Assembly: GCA_902772635.1 (NCBI GenBank)
Contig: CACYBK010000123.1
Coordinates: 1-54,963 of the forward strand
Length of the DNA stretch: 54,963 bases
DNA from: an uncultured Lachnospiraceae bacterium
GTDB taxonomy: Bacteria; Bacillota; Clostridia; Lachnospirales; Lachnospiraceae
Direction: 5' to 3'
A program made the position numbers and the translations under genes. Below the pieces are notes generated by a model. It was not told the DNA's origin. It did no database searches and was given only the letters and a program-made list of their open reading frames with translations. This document shows, piece by piece, positions 34,167-41,867 of this stretch (position 1 is the stretch's first letter; every line of letters starts with the position of its first letter).

Positions 34167-35030
34167 ATGAGCGTAACAGCAATGGCGCAGTCAGCGCTTG
34201 GAATGATACCCAAAGCCATTCTCTGTGCACCGAGTGCGGAATATATGGAGCTTTACGCGAACGCGGCGATGATACCCTCAGTCGGCGGGAAATCCGCAAC
34301 GGACGCCATGGACGCCCTGATGCTGAAGAACGCCGACCTTGTCCAGAAGCAGATGTATGTGGCTGCAAAGGGCGGGAGAGCCGCGGAGAAGATCATGATG
34401 GAGACCATCCAGGCCAACAATTATTGTGCCCTTGAGGTGCAGTACAATCCCTCGTCGATCTACTTTACATCGCAGGAGGGTTATTCCTACGAGGTTTCTG
34501 ACGGAGGCCTCGGAGGACAGGCGCGGCAGGTAAGTACCACAAAGGCTCCGTCGTCCGTTACGATGAGCTGCGAGCTCATATTTGACGCGATGAACAAGGA
34601 TGACGCCTTTGGCATTACCGATCAGGGAATAACTCCGGATCACCTTTTGTCCGCCGGCATGGATATTGCGGTACAGATGAGCGGCGGCTACTCGGTTTCA
34701 GAACAGGTGAATGCGATCATAGCCTGCCTCTTTTCATCGATGACGAGACAGGTCATATTCTACTGGGGCGGCATGAGCTTCAGAGGCGAGCTTACATCGG
34801 TTTCGGCAACCTATACAATGTTCAATAAGGACGGAAATCCCATAAGGGCAAATGTCCAGATAGAGATCTACCAGAAGAATGAAGACAATGTCTATGACCA
34901 GTCGCAGTACAAGCAGGCCTTTGAAGAGACCTTCAAGAGCCCGATGGCGGCCAAGGCGTCAGGCTTCCTGGGAAAGGTCAACAACACGCTTGCCAACAAT
35001 ATGACGAGTATCAGGAATGCATCGCTTTAA
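34167..35030 (+). CDS. Pvc7/Afp7-like baseplate hub protein without LysM, copy 1
   Basis: The product has 287 residues. The pattern YNPSSIYF..., VTMSCELIFDAM, then RQVIFYWGGMSFRGELTSVS and YTMFNKDGNPIRANV is that of the tail protein linking hub and tube in injection systems (Pvc7-like, gp53-like). Relatives usually end in a LysM domain; here the chain ends about 40 residues after the conserved core, with a Gly/Ala/Asn-rich tail, so LysM is missing. A paralogue follows 14 bases downstream and may form mixed rings with it. GAGAGG precedes the start. The assignment to the hub/tube adaptor family is reasonably firm. Confidence 0.75.
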   Translation: MSVTAMAQSALGMIPKAILCAPSAEYMELYANAAMIPSVGGKSATDAMDALMLKNADLVQKQMYVAAKGGRAAEKIMMETIQANNYCALEVQYNPSSIYFTSQEGYSYEVSDGGLGGQARQVSTTKAPSSVTMSCELIFDAMNKDDAFGITDQGITPDHLLSAGMDIAVQMSGGYSVSEQVNAIIACLFSSMTRQVIFYWGGMSFRGELTSVSATYTMFNKDGNPIRANVQIEIYQKNEDNVYDQSQYKQAFEETFKSPMAAKASGFLGKVNNTLANNMTSIRNASL

Positions 35031-35044
35031 AGGACAGATAATAA

Positions 35045-36022
35045 ATGGATTTAGTAAAGAATGCAGTAACGAATGTAGGAAAGAATGCAGGCAAGAAGGT
35101 CCTCCAGAATCTGGGCTTCGTTGAAAAGGCCGTTATTACGGTATATCTGAAGTCTCAAGCGCAGCAGCTCAGAAAGTCGGCGGATATCGTTTCATCCAAG
35201 GGAAGGATCGAAAATGCCGCCGTCATAATGGCAAATGCCATTGCCACGCAGGCTCTGCAGAACGTGGCCGAGGGTACCCAGAGCGCTGCTGATGCGACTG
35301 CGAAGATCACGAGTGCGCTGAATACCATAGGCGCGGAGAACATGCCGGAGATCCCGTCTCCCGCGACTCTCGCAAGAGGCAGCGCAAAGATCTTTACGGT
35401 GCAGTTCAACCCGGCTGAGCTTCGGGTCTCAGGCAGCGGCGGCGGTTTTGTACGCCAGCAGAATTATATCGAGGGGGCGGCCAGCTCCATTGACTACCAG
35501 GCGATGAAGACGAATGTCACGATGTCCTGCAAGCTCATATTTGATGAGTCTGATCCCATTGGAAGCTTTTCCCCGCTTTCCTGGCCGGGAGGGGCCTTCG
35601 GGGTCACGGAAATGAATCCCGTCGTTCTCGGAAAGGATTTCTACAAAGCGGCAAAGTCCGTAACAAACGGCACAAAGGTGCGCACCGAGGTCTCAGCCTT
35701 CCTTGCCGCGGTAAGGAATGAATACTGCCAGAGAGTCGGCTTTTCCTGGGGCGAGAACCACTATGAAGGTGACGTGAACAATGTCTCCGCGCAGTATACG
35801 ATGTTCAATACCTCCGGTGAGCCTGTACGTGCCATCGTCAATTTTTCTATGCTTCTGATCAATCCAAACGACCCGGCTACACAGAATTCAGCGGCCCAGC
35901 TCCTTGGAAAGCCCTGGTTTGAAGCGTACAAAAAGATGTTTTCGGTCACCCAAAAGAGCCGTGTGTCAAGGCTTTCATCCCAGCAGAACAATCTTGGCAG
36001 CATATTGAATATTCCTATATAG
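35045..36022 (+). CDS. Pvc7/Afp7-like baseplate hub protein without LysM, copy 2
   Basis: The product has 325 residues and is paralogous to the preceding protein: FTVQFNPAELRVSGSGGGFV, VTMSCKLIFDESDPIG, CQRVGFSWGENHYEGDVNNV, YTMFNTSGEPVRAIV. It has an extra Ala-rich helical N-terminus of about 115 residues and a different C-terminal tail, and again no LysM domain. Two successive members of this family also occur in some phages, where tail proteins of this type form stacked rings between spike and tube. It sits directly before the gp27-like hub gene. The duplication suggests a specialised adaptor layer in this particle. Confidence 0.75.
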   Translation: MDLVKNAVTNVGKNAGKKVLQNLGFVEKAVITVYLKSQAQQLRKSADIVSSKGRIENAAVIMANAIATQALQNVAEGTQSAADATAKITSALNTIGAENMPEIPSPATLARGSAKIFTVQFNPAELRVSGSGGGFVRQQNYIEGAASSIDYQAMKTNVTMSCKLIFDESDPIGSFSPLSWPGGAFGVTEMNPVVLGKDFYKAAKSVTNGTKVRTEVSAFLAAVRNEYCQRVGFSWGENHYEGDVNNVSAQYTMFNTSGEPVRAIVNFSMLLINPNDPATQNSAAQLLGKPWFEAYKKMFSVTQKSRVSRLSSQQNNLGSILNIPI

Positions 36023-36032
36023 GCGCATCATC

Positions 36033-37193
36033 ATGATAGAATTTTCGCAGATAGTTGCAAAATACGGCTCGCTCACAAATCCTGCCGTAAAGATAGAGGT
36101 CAATGGCATAGGCGTCCAGATGTCAAAGGACAAGCTTCAGATAGCCTACCTTGATGTGGACCTTACCGCGGGTTATGAGGCATCGACCGCGGTCTACCGC
36201 ATCACAAACTGCTACAACATGAATCTTGGCCAGTTCAAGTACGGGGCGCTGAAGCCTTTTATCATGCTGGGCTCGGCCGTCACCATAAGCCTTGGCTACA
36301 ACGGCTCGGCAGGTCCCGTCTTCAAGGGCTATATATCAAAGGTCGAGTTCGCTTATGACTCGATGGATGAGACGACCATGCCTTATTGCGAAGTCACCTG
36401 CATGGATGTAAAGGGCATAATGATGTCAAACCGCTACCAGAAGCAGCTGTTGTCGAAGAACTACAGCGGCGCGGTTTCGGAGCTTTTCGCCCTTCCCCAG
36501 TATATGGCGCTGCAGGTGCCGCCGAAGGACATCATGTCCTCTATGAAGAATATAGTCCCGACTCCGGATGTCGCGACCTCCACGGTCCCCGTGAACCTGG
36601 ACCGGACCATAGAGATGTATGACGAGAGCGACTACGAATTCGTGGTCAGGGCGGCAAAAAGGTTCAATTACGATTTCTTTGTGGTGGCAGGCGAGGTCAA
36701 TTTCTTCCCGGCGAAGCTTGTATTCCTGCCCTTCATGAAGCTCACGCCGAAGGATTCCATGAGGTCGGTTTCCGTGACCTACGATATAGCCGGAATGGTG
36801 GGAGGAGTCGAAGTCAGGAACATGGATCCCGACAAGGGCATACCCATAGTCGGCAAGAAAAAGATGACGAACAAGCTTTCCGGCGGCCCCATTGTAAAGA
36901 CCATCGTGAAGCCCCAGACCAAGGTGGTTGTCGACAACTCTATCAGGGATACGGTGGACGCCGCGGCAAGGGCGGATTTCATAGCCGATCAGGAGAGCTA
37001 CAGGTTTGGAACGATAGAGGCTGAATTTGTAGGCATCCCGGATATCCCTCCTGCGGTATTTGTCCAGTTTGACGGCCTCGGCTCTACCGTCGACAACAGC
37101 TTTTATATCACAAGGGTGCGCCATATCATGGACAAGGCCGGTTACATTACCCGCGTGACGGGACGCGCGGCTTCCCTTTCACTCGGACTATAA
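36033..37193 (+). CDS. Baseplate hub protein, gp27/gpD-like (N-terminal half of a VgrG-type spike)
   Basis: The product has 386 residues. It has the fold pattern of the late control D/gp27 hub: LTNPAVKIEVNGIGV, a first barrel ending GYISKVEFAYDSMDE, and then the second barrel in YEFVVRAAKRFNYDFFVVAG followed by VNFFPAKLVFLPFMKLTP. In PVC, Afp and T6SS this domain is fused to the gp5-like spike; here the chain stops after the hub domain (SLSLGL) and the OB-fold/needle is a separate gene 13 bases downstream. It forms a trimer that adapts the sixfold tube to the threefold spike. The Shine-Dalgarno is weak, consistent with coupling to the previous gene. Confidence 0.85.
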   Translation: MIEFSQIVAKYGSLTNPAVKIEVNGIGVQMSKDKLQIAYLDVDLTAGYEASTAVYRITNCYNMNLGQFKYGALKPFIMLGSAVTISLGYNGSAGPVFKGYISKVEFAYDSMDETTMPYCEVTCMDVKGIMMSNRYQKQLLSKNYSGAVSELFALPQYMALQVPPKDIMSSMKNIVPTPDVATSTVPVNLDRTIEMYDESDYEFVVRAAKRFNYDFFVVAGEVNFFPAKLVFLPFMKLTPKDSMRSVSVTYDIAGMVGGVEVRNMDPDKGIPIVGKKKMTNKLSGGPIVKTIVKPQTKVVVDNSIRDTVDAAARADFIADQESYRFGTIEAEFVGIPDIPPAVFVQFDGLGSTVDNSFYITRVRHIMDKAGYITRVTGRAASLSLGL

Positions 37194-37206
37194 GAAAGAC
37201 AAAGCT

Positions 37207-38037
37207 ATGGATCTTTATGACGTTATAGACGAAATATCCGCAAAACAGGTTCGTACCACGGAATCCGGCGACACAAAGGTCGAGGGACTTCTCGTCGGTA
37301 CTGTCACGAAGAATTATGATATGCAGTTTCCGGGCAGAGTCTGTGTTTCGATACCTACGCGTGACGCGCCTTCAAATACGCTGCTCTGGGCCCGCGTCAT
37401 ATCCTTTTATTTCGGGAATAATTGGGGCGAATATTTTCTTCCCGAGGTCGGGGACGAGGTGGTGCTTGGCTTTGAGGGCGGGAATATCGAACGCCCCTAT
37501 GTCATAGGCTCGATCCCTACGATGAAGTCCATGCTCGTGAAGCGCTCGGCCAACAAGGACAATACCATCAAGCAGATCATGACCCGCGCCGGCAACACCA
37601 TAGAGATCACGGACACCGCAGCCCCCGCCGGAGGCGGTGCCCCGACTCCGCAGGACAAGATCAGGATCTATACTGCGAACAAGGAACGAGAGGTCTGCCT
37701 TGACAATGCTACGGGGCGGATCACCTTAAAGGACCAGAAGAACGAAAATTATGTTCAGATAGATACTACCAAGCAGGCCATCACTATCCGTGCCGCCCAG
37801 CAGATGAGGATAATAGTCGGGCAGAATATCACTATCACCGCAAGCGACATGAATGGCGCCGGCAGCGTGACCATAGCCTGCAAGAAGTTCACGGTGAACG
37901 CCCAGGGGAAGATCACCCTGAACTCCACCTCCGGAGTCGCCATCAAGCAGGGCAGCATCTCTATCGACGGACAGAATATCAGCATCAATTCCCAGGGCAC
38001 ACTCACCGCCAACGGCCAGGTGGTGAAGCTGGGATGA
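37207..38037 (+). CDS. gp5-like spike protein (OB-fold plus beta-helix needle)
   Basis: The product has 276 residues. The OB-fold (about 20-115) has the expected pattern: VEGLLVGTVTKNYDMQFPGR, WARVISFYFGNNWGEYFLPE, VGDEVVLGFEGGNIERPYVI, GSIPTM. A needle follows with short alternating strands typical of the triple-stranded beta-helix (ITLKDQKNENYVQIDTTKQA, then ITIRAAQQMRI, ISINSQGTLTANGQ). It caps the hub and should carry the PAAR-like tip. There is no lysozyme or effector domain. Separation from the gp27-like hub resembles T4 gp5/gp27 rather than fused VgrG proteins. Confidence 0.88.
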   Translation: MDLYDVIDEISAKQVRTTESGDTKVEGLLVGTVTKNYDMQFPGRVCVSIPTRDAPSNTLLWARVISFYFGNNWGEYFLPEVGDEVVLGFEGGNIERPYVIGSIPTMKSMLVKRSANKDNTIKQIMTRAGNTIEITDTAAPAGGGAPTPQDKIRIYTANKEREVCLDNATGRITLKDQKNENYVQIDTTKQAITIRAAQQMRIIVGQNITITASDMNGAGSVTIACKKFTVNAQGKITLNSTSGVAIKQGSISIDGQNISINSQGTLTANGQVVKLG

Positions 38038-38069
38038 CATATGTTTAAGAGCCTTAAGGAGATATAAGC

Positions 38070-38540
38070 ATGGCAGACAATGATTTTCTTGGCATAGGAA
38101 TGAAATTTCCGCCCGAGATAGATGAGGCGACGGGCAGGTTCAAGACCTCGTCCCTTGTGGATTCCGTCAGGGAGTCGCTTTATATCATACTGATGACGCA
38201 GCACAACGAGCGGCTTCTTCGCCCGGGCTTTGGCGCCGACCTTGAGGCCCACACCTTCATGGATGTGAACGCCACCCAGCTTTCGATGCTGCAGAGGGAT
38301 CTTCTTGAGACCATAGGGATGCAGGAGCCGCGTATCACCGATGTTACGATCAATATGGACCAGGACATCAAAAACGGCGCCCTTATCATAGATCTTTCCT
38401 ATGCGATCATAAGTGAAAACGTGAAGGACAATCTGGTATTCCCCTTCTATCTCAATGCCGAGAAGCCCGAGGAGATGCCTGAGGAATATGAGAGCGGCGA
38501 ATACGAAACTGAAGGCCAGTTTGTTGACGAGGAAAGCTGA
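38070..38540 (+). CDS. Baseplate protein gp25-like
   Basis: The product has 156 residues. The core (about 25-130) shows gp25 features: VDSVRESLYIILMTQHNERL, LRPGFGADLEAHTFMDVNAT, and EPRITDVTINMDQD. Gp25-family proteins are structural parts of the baseplate wedge from which the sheath begins to assemble. The last 25 residues are acidic and probably flexible. A good GGAG precedes the ATG. Its stop overlaps the start of the baseplate J gene by one base (TGATG), so the two are translationally coupled, as expected for wedge subunits. Confidence 0.92.
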   Translation: MADNDFLGIGMKFPPEIDEATGRFKTSSLVDSVRESLYIILMTQHNERLLRPGFGADLEAHTFMDVNATQLSMLQRDLLETIGMQEPRITDVTINMDQDIKNGALIIDLSYAIISENVKDNLVFPFYLNAEKPEEMPEEYESGEYETEGQFVDEES

Positions 38541-41500
38541 TGAGCCTTAAAAACGAAAAAAAGAACATATCGTCCTTCGGGGTGGACCGCCGTACAAGGG
38601 ACGACATCCTTGATGAGATAGAAAAGAAAGCGAAAAGCTATACTCCCGAGTGGGCATTTTCAAAGGACGATCCTGACATCGGAGGAGTTATCGCGCAGAT
38701 ATTTGCCGATCAGTCGGAGAGGACGATCTCTGTCATAAACCGTGTTTGTGACCGCTATCGCCTTGCTTTCGTGAACCTCCTCGATATCACGAGAAATTCC
38801 GTCACGCCCGCGCACAGCATAGTGACGATGAACATGATAGCCGATACCGTGCCGGGAGTGGATCTTGCCGCGGGAACGAGGCTTCTTGTAGCGGAGGCGC
38901 CAATAGGCGAGGACGGTACGACGGACATAGCGCCTGTATTTGAGACAGACAAAAGCTTTCATGTGACGGGAGCTTCGATCACAGAGCTTTTCATGACGGA
39001 TGAAAAAACAGGGGATGTGATCCCGCTGAAGGGAGACTTCAGGGAACAGGAGCTGATACTTGAGGATCCCAATGAAGAGGATCTTGAGTTTTTCGAGGAG
39101 GTGTTTCTTCCGGCGGAAAACCCTGCGGGAAATGACTTTGAGCCCTTCATCCTTTTCGGGAAGAGAAAGGGCATAGGAAAGAACGCGATCGTTCTCTATC
39201 ATGACAGCGCCTTCGACACGATGGGAGCTGAGATAAGGCTTTATATCGAGGGAAACGATGCCTTCCTTCGGGATCTCTCCGACAGAAGCAAATATGCACT
39301 TTCCTACAAGGCGGAGGAAGGGATCAGGGAGATCGATTCCGTAAGCCTTTCACAGAATGAAGATTACATATCACTGATCACGAAGGAGCCCTTTGAACCG
39401 GTGAATGTCGATGGGATGGAGTACGGCGCCCTTGTGGTAGAGGCTGTCGATCCCGTTGTCGAAGAGGTTTCCGTTTCGACGATAGGGATATCCTCGGAGG
39501 GCGAGCCCATCCTTCCTGTTGCGGTGACTGACGGAAATTCGGATCTCGATCCCGACAACTTCCTTCCCTTTACCGACACGCTTTCACTCTATGCTGACTG
39601 CAGCATCTCCTGCGACAGATATTTCCGCATGGCCGGTGCGCGAGCTACGGTGGAGTTTTCCGTTACCTTTCTTGAGAATATCTTTGACCTCACTGTCCAG
39701 CAGGCGGAATCGGCATTAAAGATAATAAAGAGAAAGCCCCGCGCCGAGATCACTCCCGCCTACGCCGATGTCTTCATCCAGGAGATAGCGGTTGAGTACT
39801 TCAACGGCATAGGCTACAGGAAGCTTGATATAGATACGGAGCTTTCGACCTCACTCGAAAAGGCTACCGCGGGGAAGCTCCGGTTTTCCTTTATCATCCC
39901 CGATGATTGGGAGCCTGTTGATTCCGCCGGAATAGAGGGCAGGGCCATAAGGTTCCGTATACTGAAGGCCGACAACTGCTATATGAGGCCGGCAGTCCAC
40001 CATTATCCGAGGTTTTCGGAAATGAGGATATCCTATTCCTATGACGGAAAGTATGTCGCACCGAAGAAGATAGTCAGGATATCCGGCACAAAGCGAAGTG
40101 ATATCACGCGCGACATGAACAACAACGACAATGTTCCTGTATTTAAGCGCTCGGCTTATTACGGGGACTGCCTTTATATAGGACTTTCGAAACGCCCTGA
40201 AACAGGGCCTGTGAGCCTCTTTGTGGATCTGGAGGATCGGATGAGCCATCTTCCGGTTCCTATTACCTTTGAATATTCATCAGCAAAGGGCTTCAAGCAG
40301 ATCAAGGTAATGGATTATACGGAAAGCCTGAGCCGCGCCGGGATCATTATGTTTGACCCGCCCTCTGATTTTTCTTCGGTAAAGCTCGAGGAAAAGGAGA
40401 GGTACTGGCTTCGGATCTCGAGGGATCTGAAGAAAGATGTGCTGAACGGCAGGAGCGATGTCTTTCTCCCGATCATCAGAAATATGAGGATGAACGGGAT
40501 GACGGTCACGAACCTTGAAGAGAATGCCGAGGATGATTTCTACATCGACGAGGTGAAGCCTGACATGACCTTCACGGTGAACTATGACGGGCTTGTGAGG
40601 ATTGACCTCTGGGTCAATGAATTCAGGCATATCACAAAGGAGGACATGGAAAAGCTTCAGGAGGAGGACGAGACAAAGGTCCGTATCGAGAGGGATGCCC
40701 TCGGGAACATCACGGCTTTCTATGTCCTCTGGAACGAGTGCGAGGACTTTGATACCGCGGAGGGCAGAAGGGTCTACCGCCTTGACAGGGTAAATAAGCT
40801 TCTGATATTCGGAAACGGTCTTTCCTGTGATATTCCAAGGGTTGTTGACGATATAGCCTTTCGCGTAAAGACCTATACCTCGATGGGTGATATAGGAAAT
40901 GTCGCGGCGCATACCATTACCGAGACGGACGGGCCCGCCATGTATCTTGATGAGATAGACAATCCGGTCCGCGCCTTCGGAGGCGAGAAGATAGAATCCA
41001 TGGACAGGGCGCTCCTTCGCGGCTCCGGTCTTATCAGCTCAAGAAGGAAGCTGATCTCCCGTGAGGATTATCTTGGCTTCATCCGCGCCTTTTCGGAGAA
41101 CATAGACAAATGCGCCTGTGTCACCGGAAAATGCATAGACGGAAACGGCACGGATGATGATATATCCTTTGTCTTTCTGATGAAGGATTTCTCCGATGGC
41201 TCGCTTTCCTTCCACATGGTCTCGGAGCGTATCAGAAGGGCGATGGAAAAGCGCTGCGAGCTTACGATCGACCCCATGAACATCCACTTCGTGGAGCCGA
41301 TCTATGTGGACATCTCGGTGAATGTCTGGATGAAGGTGGGCTCGCTTGAAGACAGCTTCTCCCTGATGAACAGGGTGAGAGAGGGGCTTGATGAGTATCT
41401 GAACCCCGTTTCGGTTTCAGGCGCTGCCGGCTCTGAGATGAGAGGCTGGAATATCGGAGTGCTTCCGCAGAAGTCGCAGATCATGATGAAGCTTGTTGCA

Positions 41501-41656
41501 TTAAAGGATAATGCAAAGATATCAAAGATGACAGTGACAGCTTCATACAAGGACAGCACCGGCTTTCACGAGACAGACCTTACAGAGCTTGAGCCCTCGC
41601 CCTATTTTGTCGCAAAGCCCGGCGAGCACAAGATTTATGTAGATTACGAAACGTAG
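38540..41656 (+). CDS. Baseplate J-like protein (gp6-like wedge), large form
   Basis: The product has 1038 residues, matching the large Pvc11/Afp11-type wedge protein. It begins with the wedge-assembly region RTRDDILDEIEKKAKSYTPE and WAFSKDDPDIGGVIAQIFAD, carries large beta-rich insertions in the middle, and ends with the conserved baseplate J C-terminal part: SMDRALLRGSGLISSRRKLI, SREDYLGFIRAFSENIDKCA, and VEPIYVDISVNVWMKVG. It dimerises around the hub and holds the sheath in its pre-contraction state. Its stop lies just before a 190-base gap with a duplicated copy of the next gene's start. Confidence 0.93.
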   Translation: MSLKNEKKNISSFGVDRRTRDDILDEIEKKAKSYTPEWAFSKDDPDIGGVIAQIFADQSERTISVINRVCDRYRLAFVNLLDITRNSVTPAHSIVTMNMIADTVPGVDLAAGTRLLVAEAPIGEDGTTDIAPVFETDKSFHVTGASITELFMTDEKTGDVIPLKGDFREQELILEDPNEEDLEFFEEVFLPAENPAGNDFEPFILFGKRKGIGKNAIVLYHDSAFDTMGAEIRLYIEGNDAFLRDLSDRSKYALSYKAEEGIREIDSVSLSQNEDYISLITKEPFEPVNVDGMEYGALVVEAVDPVVEEVSVSTIGISSEGEPILPVAVTDGNSDLDPDNFLPFTDTLSLYADCSISCDRYFRMAGARATVEFSVTFLENIFDLTVQQAESALKIIKRKPRAEITPAYADVFIQEIAVEYFNGIGYRKLDIDTELSTSLEKATAGKLRFSFIIPDDWEPVDSAGIEGRAIRFRILKADNCYMRPAVHHYPRFSEMRISYSYDGKYVAPKKIVRISGTKRSDITRDMNNNDNVPVFKRSAYYGDCLYIGLSKRPETGPVSLFVDLEDRMSHLPVPITFEYSSAKGFKQIKVMDYTESLSRAGIIMFDPPSDFSSVKLEEKERYWLRISRDLKKDVLNGRSDVFLPIIRNMRMNGMTVTNLEENAEDDFYIDEVKPDMTFTVNYDGLVRIDLWVNEFRHITKEDMEKLQEEDETKVRIERDALGNITAFYVLWNECEDFDTAEGRRVYRLDRVNKLLIFGNGLSCDIPRVVDDIAFRVKTYTSMGDIGNVAAHTITETDGPAMYLDEIDNPVRAFGGEKIESMDRALLRGSGLISSRRKLISREDYLGFIRAFSENIDKCACVTGKCIDGNGTDDDISFVFLMKDFSDGSLSFHMVSERIRRAMEKRCELTIDPMNIHFVEPIYVDISVNVWMKVGSLEDSFSLMNRVREGLDEYLNPVSVSGAAGSEMRGWNIGVLPQKSQIMMKLVALKDNAKISKMTVTASYKDSTGFHETDLTELEPSPYFVAKPGEHKIYVDYET

Positions 41657-41670
41657 CCCGCCCCACTATT

Positions 41671-41867
41671 ATAAAGGAGTCATACATTGCTTGAGATCAG
41701 ATCCGAAACGTAGCCCTAGGTTTGAGCAAGCCTATGGCGAAGCTCAAACCGTAGGGACCGTTTCGTTCTGTGAGATTAGCGAGAACGAGCCGAAGGCGAA
41801 GTTCGAGCTTAACGAACAGAACTACCTTAGATAAAGGAGTTAAACCTTGCTTGAAATCAGATCCGAA
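41671..41867 (+). repeat. Duplicated gene start flanking a palindromic insertion
   Basis: A 37-base segment with Shine-Dalgarno and start (ATAAAGGAG...TTGCTTGARATCAG...) occurs at 41671-41707 and again at 41831-41867 with four mismatches. The first copy makes only MLEIRSET and stops. The words CGAAACGTAGCCC at 41647-41659 and 41704-41716 are also exact repeats. Between the copies lie two stem-loops: arms 41704-41727 with 41742-41765 (CCCTAGGTTTGAGC/GCTCAAACCGTAGGG), and arms starting GTTCTGT (41765) and ending ACAGAAC (41822). Confidence 0.75.
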
